From the NCBI GenBank assembly GCA_009917445.1, contig QZEE01000009.1, forward strand, positions 59,839-123,838: 64,000 nucleotides of DNA, in the 5' to 3' direction. The stretch is from a bacterium D16-76. Lineage in GTDB: Bacteria > Bacillota > Clostridia > Oscillospirales > Acutalibacteraceae. Shown here in pieces: positions 26,089-34,142 of the stretch. The notes under the pieces were generated by a model that did no database searches, had not been told where the DNA came from, and saw nothing but the letters and a program-made list of their open reading frames with translations. Position 1 is the stretch's first letter; each line of letters begins with the position of its first letter. Made by a program: the position numbers and the translations under genes.

Positions 26089-26508
26089 TTATTCCCCTAC
26101 GTCTACCAGCGCAAAAGAGAACTCGGCGCTTACGCACACCTTGCCGTTTACCCGGCCTACGCCCTTGGCAAAATAAAAGCTGCCCCTCTGCCGGGTGATC
26201 TCGCACTCTGTTTCCAGGGTATCCCCCGGCTTTACCTGGCCCCTGAACTTTACGTTGGTAAGGCTGGTGAACAGCGGCGTTTTGCCTTGCCCCGCCCCTG
26301 CCAGCAGTACGCAGGCCGACTGGGCCATCATCTCACACTGTATCACCCCCGGCACCACAGGGTTTCCCGGGAAATGCCCCTGCAAAAAGTATTCGTCCCC
26401 CTTGACATGGCATTTGCCATGGGCCTTGCCGTCTACCAGCTCTACCTCGTCCACCAGCAGCATAGGCTCCCGGTGGGGCAGCAGCTTTTTGATCTCTTCC
26501 TTGTTCAT
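26089..26508 (-). CDS. fabZ: (3R)-hydroxyacyl-ACP dehydratase FabZ
   Basis: A 139-residue hot-dog-fold dehydratase of type II fatty acid elongation. Active-site His45 lies in GHFPGNPVVPGV and Glu59 in the following helix. The N-terminal IKKLLPHREPMLLVDEV is characteristic. The start at ATG 26508 follows TAGGAGGC; the upstream codons to 26556 lie in repeat sequence. It is separated from accB upstream by a 219-base gap holding a hairpin repeat. Confidence 0.95.
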   Translation of the reverse strand: MNKEEIKKLLPHREPMLLVDEVELVDGKAHGKCHVKGDEYFLQGHFPGNPVVPGVIQCEMMAQSACVLLAGAGQGKTPLFTSLTNVKFRGQVKPGDTLETECEITRQRGSFYFAKGVGRVNGKVCVSAEFSFALVDVGE

Positions 26509-26530
26509 ACGCTTTATGCCTCCTAAGACC

Positions 26531-26592
26531 TTGGGACTCTGTCCCAAACCCTGCAACCCCTTTTGGAAAAGGGGTTGATCCGAAAACTATCC
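26531..26592 (+). repeat. Chain-of-hairpins intergenic repeat, copy C
   Basis: Stem 1 TTGGGAC/GTCCCAA (26531-26547), spacer ACCCTGC, stem 2 AACCCCTTTT/AAAAGGGGTT (26555-26576), then GATCCGAAAACT. It lies inside the fab cluster between accB and fabZ and is oriented opposite to transcription. Confidence 0.75.
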
Positions 26593-26727
26593 GCAGCCCC
26601 GCTGCGGGGGGCGCGGCGTTTGCGGCCCGGTATCGTTACGCGGCGGGGTGGGGGTTCTTATTTTTTGATGGCCTGCCCGGTATTCCGTTTGGATTTCCTT
26701 CTTTTGGGGGCAGGGCCTATTAAAAGC

Positions 26728-27156
26728 TTAAACGATGCGGAACAGGGCTTGCCCGTATTCGACTACCTGGCCGTTGCCCACACAGACCTCCGCTACTTTG
26801 CCGGAGACCTCTGCCGGTATTTCGTTCATCAGCTTCATGGCTTCGATTATGCACAGGGTGTCGCCTTTTTCTACCCGGTCGCCTACCGCTACAAAGGGCT
26901 TGCTTTCCGGCGAGGCCGCCGCGTAAAATACACCTACTGTGGGCGAAACGACTACGGTGCCCTCCTTTTCTTCCGGGGCTTGCTCGGGTGCTTCTACAGG
27001 CGCGGGCATAAAGGGCGACCCCGCCGCCTGCTGGAAGGCTGCGGCCTCTTGCCTGCGTTCCAGTTTCAGGGAGACCTCCCCCGCTTTATATTCCAGCCCG
27101 GTCAGGCCGTTTTCGCTCATCAGCCTTGCTAGGCTTTCAATTTCTTTTATTTCCAT
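26728..27156 (-). CDS. accB: Biotin carboxyl carrier protein AccB
   Basis: A 142-residue carrier with the biotinyl-lysine motif EAMKLMNE (Lys108) in a C-terminal lipoyl/biotinyl domain (about 67-142). A Glu/Ala/Pro-rich flexible linker spans 35-66 and a short helical N-terminus is typical of AccB. It delivers carboxybiotin from AccC to the carboxyltransferase. It lies 46 bases after fabF. The partner accC is two genes downstream. Confidence 0.94.
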   Translation of the reverse strand: MEIKEIESLARLMSENGLTGLEYKAGEVSLKLERRQEAAAFQQAAGSPFMPAPVEAPEQAPEEKEGTVVVSPTVGVFYAAASPESKPFVAVGDRVEKGDTLCIIEAMKLMNEIPAEVSGKVAEVCVGNGQVVEYGQALFRIV

Positions 27157-27202
27157 CGCCGTCTCCTTTCTGTCCCCATGGGGACGGGCCCCAGGCCCTT
27201 GC

Positions 27203-28438
27203 TTACTCTGCCGGCTTAAACGCTAGGTAAGCGTTGTGCCCGCCAAATCCCAAAGACGCCGACAGCGCCAGCTGGATTTCTGCCTTCCGGGCGGTGTTGG
27301 GTACATAGTCCAAGTCACAGGCCGGGTCTGGCTCTTTGTAGCCGATGGTGGGGGGTACAAGGCCCTCTTTCACCGCCATGATGCAGGCAATGGCTTCTAC
27401 CGCCCCTGCCGCCCCCAGCATGTGGCCGGTCATGGACTTTGTCGAGCTTACCATGCAGCGATAGGCGGCTTCTTCCCCTAAGCCTTTTTTGATAGCCAGT
27501 GTTTCCCCGGAATCGTTGAGGGGCGTGCTGGTGCCGTGGGCGTTTACATAGATTTTCGATGCGTCTTCGCACCCGCCCGCCTCGTCATAAGCCATTTTCA
27601 GGGCCCGGGCCCCGCCAATGGCCTCTGGGTGGGGGGCGGTGATGTGGTAGGCGTCGCAGGTTACGCCGTAGCCGCACAGCTCGCCGTAGATTTTGGCCCC
27701 CCGGGCCTTGGCGTGCTCGTATTCCTCCAGCATCAGCGCCCCGGCGCCCTCGCCCATTACAAAGCCGTCCCGCCGGGCGTCAAAGGGCACACAGGCGTTT
27801 TCTGGGTCTTCGACGGTAGAAAGGGCTTTCATGTTGGCAAACCCGGCTACCCCCAGGGGGATAATGGCCGCCTCTGCGCCGCCGGTGAGCACCGCGTCTA
27901 AGTATCCGTGCTTGATGGCCCGGTAGGCCTCGCCAATGGCGTTGTTGCCGGTGGCGCAGGCCGTCACCGCAGGGATGGCCGCCCCCTGGAAATTGTATTT
28001 GATGGCAATCAGGCCGCTGGCCATATTGATGATCAGGGCTGGGATAAAGAACGGGGACACCCGCCGGGGGCCTTTTTCCATCAGGGCTGTTTGCTGCTGC
28101 GAGAAGGTCTCAATGCCGCCAATGCCTGAGCCAAAGTAGGTGCCAATGCGCTCTGGGTCCAGCGTGCCTACTACGCCGCTTTCCTCTACCGCTTGGCTGG
28201 CCGCTGCCAGGGCGTACTGGCAGAACAGGTCGTACTTGCGCACGTCACCCTTTTCCATATACGGCAAGGGGTCAAACCCTTTTACCTGGGCCGCCACCTT
28301 GACTTTATACCCGTCCGTGTCAAATTTCGTAATGGGCCCAATGCCGCACGTGCCGGCCTTTAGGCCCTCCCAAAAGCTGGGCACATCGTTCCCAATGGGG
28401 GTAACGGCCCCCATGCCGGTTATCACAACTCTACGCAA
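27203..28438 (-). CDS. fabF: Beta-ketoacyl-ACP synthase II FabF
   Basis: A 411-residue condensing enzyme elongating acyl-ACP with malonyl-ACP. Catalytic Cys161 (in VTACATGNN), His in [12 protein letters not shown] and His in [14 protein letters not shown] form the KAS II triad; the GFGGHN loop is near the end. The start is a TTG at 28438 ([10 protein letters not shown]) preceded by AAAGGAGACGTTACACA, since the longer frame lies in the upstream repeat. It is downstream of fabG, across a repeat-bearing 160-base gap. Confidence 0.95.
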   Translation of the reverse strand: MRRVVITGMGAVTPIGNDVPSFWEGLKAGTCGIGPITKFDTDGYKVKVAAQVKGFDPLPYMEKGDVRKYDLFCQYALAAASQAVEESGVVGTLDPERIGTYFGSGIGGIETFSQQQTALMEKGPRRVSPFFIPALIINMASGLIAIKYNFQGAAIPAVTACATGNNAIGEAYRAIKHGYLDAVLTGGAEAAIIPLGVAGFANMKALSTVEDPENACVPFDARRDGFVMGEGAGALMLEEYEHAKARGAKIYGELCGYGVTCDAYHITAPHPEAIGGARALKMAYDEAGGCEDASKIYVNAHGTSTPLNDSGETLAIKKGLGEEAAYRCMVSSTKSMTGHMLGAAGAVEAIACIMAVKEGLVPPTIGYKEPDPACDLDYVPNTARKAEIQLALSASLGFGGHNAYLAFKPAE

Positions 28439-28462
28439 TGTGTAACGTCTCCTTTCCCTGTA

Positions 28463-28530
28463 CCGCCTACGGCGGCTTAAGAAGCTTTTTTGAGGAAAAA
28501 GTTTCTTAAGGATCTTCAAAAACCTTTGCC
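28463..28530 (+). repeat. Chain-of-hairpins intergenic repeat, copy D
   Basis: Short stem CCGCC/GGCGG (28463-28475), stem 2 CTTAAGAA.../...TTCTTAAG (28476-28510), then GATCTTCAAAAACC. The tail is shared base-for-base with copy E at 31319. Confidence 0.75.
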
Positions 28531-28598
28531 CCGCTTTTGGGGGTGTGCTTTCACGGCGTTTGCGGCCCGCGCCCCATGCTGGGGGCGGGGGGCCTTTT

Positions 28599-29336
28599 TT
28601 ATGTTGCCAGGCCGCCGTCTACCCGTATGGTCTCGCCGTTGATGTAGTCGGAGTCCGGCGAGGCCAGGAACAGGGCGCAGTTGGCTACGTCCTCGGGCTT
28701 GCCCATGCGCTTCATGGGGACTTGCTGGAGGAGGGGGTTGTCTTCTTTGATGTCCTTTGTCATGTCGGTTTCAATGAAGCCGGGGGCAATGCAGTTGCAG
28801 CAAATGCCCCGGCCGCCCAGCTCTTTGGCTACCGATTTGGACATGCCGATCAGCCCGGCTTTTGATGCCGCGTAGTTTACCTGCCCGGCGTTGCCCACCA
28901 GCCCCGCTATGGAGCTGATATTGATGATCTTTCCATACCGGCGCCGCATAAAGTCCCGGCAGCAGGTGCGGGTCATGTGGAACGCCCCTTTTAGGTTGAT
29001 GTCCAGCACCATGTCATAGTCTGCGTCATCCATCTTGACCATCAGCCCGTCCCGGGTGACGCCTGCGTTGTTTACCAATATGTCGATTTTGCCCAGGTCG
29101 TTCGCAACAGCCTTGACGGTTTCCTTTACTGCCTCTTCATCCCGGACGTCGCAAAGGTAAGCCTTTGCCCGCCGGCCCATGGCCTCGATCTCTTGGCAGA
29201 CCTGCAGTGCGGGCTCCTCCGGCCCCACGTACACTACCGCGATATCCGCGCCGTTCTCTGCAAATTTCAAGGCAATGGCTTTGCCAAGCCCCTGGGAAGC
29301 CCCCGTGATTAGGGCGATCCGGTTTTCCAGTTTCAT
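28599..29336 (-). CDS. fabG: 3-oxoacyl-ACP reductase FabG
   Basis: A 245-residue short-chain dehydrogenase that reduces 3-ketoacyl-ACP with NADPH. Rossmann motif TGASQGLGKA (about 11-20), NNAGV near 88, and the catalytic Ser-Tyr-Lys in NISSIAG...VNYAASKAG. The C-terminal YINGETIRVDGG is typical of FabG. The start at ATG 29336 follows AGGAGTGCGCAT. Its neighbours fabD upstream and fabF downstream fix its identity over the SDR paralogue at 32646. Confidence 0.95.
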   Translation of the reverse strand: MKLENRIALITGASQGLGKAIALKFAENGADIAVVYVGPEEPALQVCQEIEAMGRRAKAYLCDVRDEEAVKETVKAVANDLGKIDILVNNAGVTRDGLMVKMDDADYDMVLDINLKGAFHMTRTCCRDFMRRRYGKIINISSIAGLVGNAGQVNYAASKAGLIGMSKSVAKELGGRGICCNCIAPGFIETDMTKDIKEDNPLLQQVPMKRMGKPEDVANCALFLASPDSDYINGETIRVDGGLAT

Positions 29337-29400
29337 ATGCGCACTCCTTTATGATGAAAGATAACCCGCGGGGCCCCAAAAAAGCGCCCGCCCCGGGGGT

Positions 29401-30315
29401 TTATGCCCGGTAAGCCGCCAGGGCCGCCTGCAGCGACTCCGCGTCCTGTACGGGATATGCCTGTACATCCTTTGAAATCTTTTTAATAAGCCCGCAAAGG
29501 GTCTTGCCCGGGCCGCACTCAAAGAAGGTGTCGACGCCGGAATCGATTAAAGCTTCTACCGTAGCCTGCCAGCGGACAGGGCTTTGCACCTGGCGCACCA
29601 AAAGGGCGGCTATGTCGCCCCCATAGGCTTCGGCTGTAGCGTTGGCATAAACGGGGACGCAGGGCCCATGGAGCTTTCTTTGGGCCAGGTCGGCTTTCAG
29701 CTTTTCGCCGGCGCTGGCCATAAAGGGGGTGTGGAAGCCGCCGCCCACCGCCAGCTTTTTAGCACGCCCGCCTGCCGCGGCGGCGTTTTCGCAAAAAGCG
29801 TCCAGCTGGGCGGGGTCGCCCGCCACTACCAGCTGGCCGGGGCAGTTGTAGTTTACAGGCCAGACCTTGGTAAAGGCCCCGCAAAGCTCTTCCACCTTTT
29901 CGTTGGGGAGCTTTAGCACCGCCGCCATAGCGCCGGGGTTTTCCTGGGCCGCCTGCTGCATGGCTTCGGCCCGCTTGCAGACAAAGGCGAAGCCGTCTTC
30001 TGGGGTGAATACCCCGGTAAAGGTAAGGGCCGCGATCTCCCCTAAGGAGAAGCCCGCCGCGTAGTCGGGCTCTATACCGGCTTCCTGCAATGCGCGGGCA
30101 GCGGCCAGGTCTACACAGTAGACGCAGGGCTGGGTGTTCTGGGTAATGGCCAGTTCCTCGGCTGTGCCGGTAAAGCACTGGGCCGAGGTACCCGGCCGCG
30201 CCCCGTCTGCCAGGTCAAAAACCTGCCGGGCCGCAGGGCTCCCTTTGCACAGGGATTCCCCCATGCCCGGGTACTGGGCCCCCTGGCCCGAAAACACAAA
30301 GGCTACTTTACCCAT
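29401..30315 (-). CDS. fabD: Malonyl-CoA:ACP transacylase FabD
   Basis: A 304-residue transacylase that loads malonate onto ACP. The oxyanion motif FSGQGAQYPGMG is at 8-19, nucleophile Ser90 in GFSLGE, and catalytic His in GGGFHTPFM near 197. The length is standard. The start overlaps the fabK 3' end by 13 bases, suggesting translational coupling. Confidence 0.95.
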   Translation of the reverse strand: MGKVAFVFSGQGAQYPGMGESLCKGSPAARQVFDLADGARPGTSAQCFTGTAEELAITQNTQPCVYCVDLAAARALQEAGIEPDYAAGFSLGEIAALTFTGVFTPEDGFAFVCKRAEAMQQAAQENPGAMAAVLKLPNEKVEELCGAFTKVWPVNYNCPGQLVVAGDPAQLDAFCENAAAAGGRAKKLAVGGGFHTPFMASAGEKLKADLAQRKLHGPCVPVYANATAEAYGGDIAALLVRQVQSPVRWQATVEALIDSGVDTFFECGPGKTLCGLIKKISKDVQAYPVQDAESLQAALAAYRA

Positions 30316-31247
30316 TTCCCCGCCCCCTTCAAAATTTCTTCCGCTTCGGCAAACATCTCTTCTATGATCTCTGCGGCGGGCTGCTCTTTGTTTACCATGC
30401 CCGCGATCTGCCCGGCCAAAAAGTCGCCGGTTTTTTCATCGCCTTCGACTGCCGCCCGGTACAGGGCCCCGCTGCCCAGCTTTTCCAGCTCTTCGTCGCT
30501 TATCTGGCTGTATTCCGCTTTCAGGAAATCCTTGGCAAACTGGTTCTTGATCTGCCGCACCGGGTGCCCCAGCCGCTTGCCGGTGGTCATGGTGGCAATG
30601 TCGTTTGCTTTCAGCACCTTTTTCTTGTAATTGGGGTGCACGCCGCACTCGTGGGCCACCAGGAACCTTGTGCCCACCTGCACGCCTACGGCCCCCAGCA
30701 TAAAGGCGGCGGCTACGCCCCGGCCGTCGCCAATGCCCCCGGCTGCCAGCACAGGCAGGTCTGTGGCGTCGCACACCTGGGGCACCAGCACCATGGTGGT
30801 CAGCTCCCCCACGTGCCCGCCAGATTCGCCGCCCTCGGCGATGATGGCCGAGGCCCCGGCCTTTGTCACCAGCTTGGCCATGCCTACGCTTGCCACTACC
30901 GGTATCACTTTTACCCCGGCTTCCAGCCACATGGGCATATATTTGGAGGGGTTGCCCGCGCCGGTGGTCACCACGGCCACCTTTTCTTCTGCGGCCACCT
31001 GGGCCACCTCCCCGGCAAAGGGCGACATCAGCATGATATTTACCCCAAAGGGCTTATCCGTCAGGCTTTTTGCCAGATGTATCTGCTCCCGCACATACTG
31101 GGCGTTGGCGTTCATGGCCGAGATGATGCCCAGCCCCCCGCCGTTTGACACCGCCGCCGCCAGTTTCCCGTCGGATATCCACGCCATCCCCCCTTGGAAA
31201 ATGGGGTACTGGATGCCTATGAGCTCACACAAGGGTGTTTTTAGCAT
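30303..31247 (-). CDS. fabK: Enoyl-ACP reductase II FabK
   Basis: A 314-residue FMN-dependent TIM-barrel enoyl-ACP reductase of the nitronate-monooxygenase superfamily. Motifs: IQYPIFQGGMAWIS at the N-terminus, GAGNPSKYMP, and the FMN-phosphate loop GGESGGHVGE near 140. Its place within the fab cluster distinguishes it from nitronate monooxygenase. FabK is known to be insensitive to triclosan. The start at ATG 31247 follows AAAGGAAGGAATCAA. It lies immediately after fabH, where acpP often sits in related clusters. Confidence 0.93.
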   Translation of the reverse strand: MLKTPLCELIGIQYPIFQGGMAWISDGKLAAAVSNGGGLGIISAMNANAQYVREQIHLAKSLTDKPFGVNIMLMSPFAGEVAQVAAEEKVAVVTTGAGNPSKYMPMWLEAGVKVIPVVASVGMAKLVTKAGASAIIAEGGESGGHVGELTTMVLVPQVCDATDLPVLAAGGIGDGRGVAAAFMLGAVGVQVGTRFLVAHECGVHPNYKKKVLKANDIATMTTGKRLGHPVRQIKNQFAKDFLKAEYSQISDEELEKLGSGALYRAAVEGDEKTGDFLAGQIAGMVNKEQPAAEIIEEMFAEAEEILKGAGKWVK

Positions 31248-31263
31248 TTGATTCCTTCCTTTC

Positions 31264-31338
31264 TTGGGGCGCTGCCCCAAACCCCGCTTAAGGGATTTTT
31301 TGGAAAAAGTCCCTTAAGGATCTTCAAAAACTTTTGCC
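31264..31338 (+). repeat. Chain-of-hairpins intergenic repeat, copy E
   Basis: Stem 1 TTGGGGC/GCCCCAA (31264-31280), spacer ACCCCGC, stem 2 TTAAGGGA.../...TCCCTTAA (31288-31317), then GATCTTCAAAAACTTTTGCC. It lies between fabH and fabK, antisense to transcription. Confidence 0.8.
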
Positions 31339-31355
31339 TGGCTTTTGGGGGCCTG

Positions 31356-32318
31356 CTATTTTGTCCAGCGCACTACGCAGGACGCGCTGGACAGCCCGCC
31401 CCCAAAGGCCGATAGTACGATATAGTCGCCTTTTTGGAACATGCCTTTGCGGTATGCCTCGTCCAGGAGGATGGGCTCGCTGGCGGAAGAGGTGTTGCCG
31501 TATTGTTCTATATTGATTAAGAACCGCTCCGGCTGGATTTCGGGCAGCCGCCTGCGGGCCTCGTTGATGATGCGGTAGTTGGCCTGGTGGGGGATTACGG
31601 CTTTTACCTGTTCCCCGGTAATGCCCGCTTTCTCCATTACAGACCGTATGTCGTTTACCATGGAGGTCACCGCAAATTTGTAGGTTGCCTGGCCTTCCAT
31701 GTGGACTACGTTTTTGGGCAGCTCGTGGTTATAAAAGGGCGAGTTGTCCCATTTGGCAGGGATGGAGATGATGTCGTCCCCGCCCTGGGTGTGCAGCTCG
31801 CTGGCCAGGTAGGCGTCCCCTTCCCCCAGCACAGCGGCCCCGGCTCCATCGCCAAAGATGCAGCAGGTGCCCCGGTCTCCCCAGTCTAGAAGGCCGCTCA
31901 TGCGCTCGGCACTTACTACCAGGACTTTTTTTACGGTCTTCCGGGCAAAGAATCCTGCCGCTACGTCCAGCGCAAACAGGAACCCCGGGCAGGCTACGTT
32001 CATGTCAAAGGCTGGGCAGTGGGCCCCCAGCCGGTTCTGTACCATACCGGCAAGCCCCGGCGAAATGGTATCCGCGCTGATCGTCGCCGCGATAATCAAA
32101 TCCAGCTCCTCGGCTTTTACGCCCGCGTCCTCCAGCGCCCGCTTGGATGCCTCTACCCCTAAATCCGTCACGGTCTCGGTGGTGCATACATGCCGCTGCT
32201 TTACGCCTATCCGCTTTACAATCCATTCGTCCGAGGTCTCCACCATACGGGAAAGCTCATCGTTTGTCACGACCTTCTCCGGCACAAAGCTGCCGACGCC
32301 CAATATCTGAAAACTCAT
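31356..32318 (-). CDS. fabH: Beta-ketoacyl-ACP synthase III FabH
   Basis: A 320-residue initiating condensing enzyme joining acyl-CoA and malonyl-ACP. The catalytic triad is visible: Cys110 in NVACPGF, His near 243 in VIPHQANYRI, and Asn in YGNTSSAS. Arg-Ile-Gly near residue 36 (RIGVKQRH) is the usual CoA-contact segment. It is first in the fab unit, 62 bases downstream of the predicted transcription start. The start ATG 32318 follows GGGAGTAAAAATAT. No FapR- or FabT-type regulator gene or obvious operator was seen beside it. Confidence 0.95.
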   Translation of the reverse strand: MSFQILGVGSFVPEKVVTNDELSRMVETSDEWIVKRIGVKQRHVCTTETVTDLGVEASKRALEDAGVKAEELDLIIAATISADTISPGLAGMVQNRLGAHCPAFDMNVACPGFLFALDVAAGFFARKTVKKVLVVSAERMSGLLDWGDRGTCCIFGDGAGAAVLGEGDAYLASELHTQGGDDIISIPAKWDNSPFYNHELPKNVVHMEGQATYKFAVTSMVNDIRSVMEKAGITGEQVKAVIPHQANYRIINEARRRLPEIQPERFLINIEQYGNTSSASEPILLDEAYRKGMFQKGDYIVLSAFGGGLSSASCVVRWTK

Positions 32319-32386
32319 ATATTTTTACTCCCGTCCTAAATTTGCCCGCCCTTCTCCGGCCTTTCTGAAAAGAAGCGTCCGTTTTT

Positions 32387-32415
32387 ATTTTACCCCAAAA
32401 AGCCAGCCCTGTCAA
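32387..32415 (-). promoter_or_regulatory. Sigma-A promoter of the fab operon
   Basis: On the minus strand: -35 TTGACA (32410-32415), exactly 17 bases, -10 TAAAAT (32387-32392). It has one mismatch to consensus in total. The leader to fabH is about 60 bases. Confidence 0.85.
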
Positions 32416-32598
32416 TGTTTGCCGCCTTTTCGGGGCTGCCTGAAGCGCAGCTTTTCCGCGCGGCATAAGGGCGTGGGGGCAAAGATTTGTGTCTTCCTTC
32501 TTACAGGGAAAAAAGATTTTCGGGATATGGCAGAGCCCCCTGCTGAGTGGGCATCCCCGGACGCTGCCGCCCTGCTGGGATTACACGGGCGCTTAACC
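32416..32598. other. Intergenic region between fab promoter and SDR terminator
   Basis: About 180 bases upstream of the fab promoter, with no coding signal and no repeat copy. I see no recognisable regulator site. Confidence 0.3.
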
Positions 32599-32646
32599 AA
32601 AAAGCAATAGGCCGTTACCCAAACCAGGCGACAGCCTATTGCTTTT
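32599..32646 (-). terminator. Terminator after the SDR gene
   Basis: AAAAGCAATAGGC / GCCTATTGCTTTTT stem on the minus strand, starting at the stop codon of the dehydrogenase. T-runs on both sides could make it bidirectional. Confidence 0.8.
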
Positions 32647-33368
32647 CATCGCATCAAAAACCCGCCGTTTACCCCCAGGCTCTGCCCGGTAATAAACGTA
32701 TTTTCTATCAAGAACACAGCGGCCTGGGCTGCCTCTTGGGGTGTGCCCATGCGCCCCAGGGGCGTTTCCTCCGCCAGCGCCCCCAGCTCGCCGGGGGTGA
32801 GGGAAGCGTTCATGGGCGTGTCGATAACGCCCGGGCACAGGCAGTTTACCCGTATGCCCGAGGGCCCTACCTCTTGGGCCAGGGCCTGGGTGAGCCCGAT
32901 CACCGCCGCTTTCGACGCCGAATACGCCGCCTCGCAGGAGGCCCCCTGCTGCCCCCACATGGAGCTGATATTGAGGATAGCCCCCCGCTTCCGGCGCACC
33001 ATGGCCGGCAGGGCCCGGCGGCAGCACAGGAACACCCCGCGGGTGTTCACCGCAAAGACCCTTTCCCACTCTTCCAACGTCATGTCGGTAAGCAGCCCCC
33101 GCCAGGAGACCCCCGCGTTGTTCACCACTGCGTCTATAAAACCGTAGGCTTCTTCTGCGGCGGAAAACAGGGCGTCCACCTCTTCCTCCCGGGTGATGTC
33201 GCAGGTAAACACCTGCGCCCCAATCCTATTGGCTACGTCCTGCGCCCGCTGGGGATGGGCGCAGCAGGCCATGGCCACCCCATAGCCTTTTTCCGTAAAA
33301 GCTTCCGCCATTGCCCGCCCTATGCCCCCGGAAGCCCCGGTAATGAGCACGTTCTTCCGTCTTTCCAT
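32646..33368 (-). CDS. SDR-family oxidoreductase (FabG paralogue)
   Basis: A 240-residue classical short-chain dehydrogenase: TGASGGIGRA cofactor loop (about 11-20), NNAGV near 88, and catalytic Ser and Tyr-Lys in NISSMWG...AAYSASKAA. It resembles the YmfI/FabG-like group, but it is outside the fab operon and grouped with rsmE (24-base gap). Its substrate is therefore probably not acyl-ACP during bulk fatty acid synthesis. An NAD(P)H-dependent oxidoreductase is all that can be said firmly. Confidence 0.85.
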   Translation of the reverse strand: MERRKNVLITGASGGIGRAMAEAFTEKGYGVAMACCAHPQRAQDVANRIGAQVFTCDITREEEVDALFSAAEEAYGFIDAVVNNAGVSWRGLLTDMTLEEWERVFAVNTRGVFLCCRRALPAMVRRKRGAILNISSMWGQQGASCEAAYSASKAAVIGLTQALAQEVGPSGIRVNCLCPGVIDTPMNASLTPGELGALAEETPLGRMGTPQEAAQAAVFLIENTFITGQSLGVNGGFLMR

Positions 33369-33392
33369 GGCCCGGACCTCCTTGCGTAAAGT

Positions 33393-34124
33393 TTATAGCT
33401 CCCAGCCGCCCTTCTCATAGAGGATGGCGGCAAGCGCCGCTAAAGGCGCTGTTTCTGTCCGTAAAATACGCGGGCCCAGGGTAAGCAGCGGCACGCCCAT
33501 CTTTTGGGCCAAGGCCGCTTCCTCTGGGGCAAAGCCGCCCTCTGGCCCAATAAAGAGGTAATAGGGCCCCTGCGTGCCCGCCAGCGCCTGCTTTACACTG
33601 TAGGTACCCTTCTCATAAAAGAACAGGATTATCCCCTGCCCCGCCGCTTCCTCCAAAGCCTGCCGGAAGGGTACCGGCTCCCGCACCCCGGGCACAACGC
33701 CCCGGCCGCTTTGCTTGGCCGCTTCCAGGGCGATCCGTTGGAGGCGGGCGGTTTTTTTCTTGGCCCCCTTGGGGTCGGGCCTGGCAATGCACCGGGCGCT
33801 CTCGATCTGCCACAAGCCCGCCGCCCCCAGTTCTACGGCCTTTTGGGCTACGGTGTCCAGCTTGTCGCCTTTGGGCAGGCATTGGCACACCGTCACCTTT
33901 ACCGGCGGTTCTGCCCGGTTGGGCACGGGATCCCCTACCCGCAGCCAAAGCCCGTCCCGCTCTATGCGGTCTACGGTGCAGGGGTAATCGGTACCCGCGC
34001 CGTCGCACAGGGTGGCTTCTTCGCCGGGCTTCATCCGCAAGGATTTGGCCCCATGGGCCCCCTCCTCCCCTCCCAGGAAGTAGCTGGGACCGGCCGGGGG
34101 CTCCGGGATAAAAAATCTTGGCAT
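33393..34124 (-). CDS. rsmE: 16S rRNA (m3U1498) methyltransferase RsmE
   Basis: A 243-residue SPOUT-class methyltransferase acting on U1498 of 16S rRNA. An N-terminal PUA-like domain (1-75; MPRFFIPEP and H-x-x-x-x-LR-like HGAKSLRMKPG) is followed by the SPOUT knot with LFIGPEGGF near 200 and the terminal LGPRILRTETAPLAAL. The length is typical. It usually lies beside prmA, which is not here. It is 18 bases downstream of the ABC exporter gene and may be read from the same transcript. Confidence 0.93.
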   Translation of the reverse strand: MPRFFIPEPPAGPSYFLGGEEGAHGAKSLRMKPGEEATLCDGAGTDYPCTVDRIERDGLWLRVGDPVPNRAEPPVKVTVCQCLPKGDKLDTVAQKAVELGAAGLWQIESARCIARPDPKGAKKKTARLQRIALEAAKQSGRGVVPGVREPVPFRQALEEAAGQGIILFFYEKGTYSVKQALAGTQGPYYLFIGPEGGFAPEEAALAQKMGVPLLTLGPRILRTETAPLAALAAILYEKGGWEL

Positions 34125-34142
34125 AAGGGCCTCCTGTCCCGC

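Noticed and set aside
31248..31355. Search for a hidden acpP between fabH and fabK
   Set aside because: Only hairpin repeat sequence is present; there is no DSL phosphopantetheine motif in any frame.
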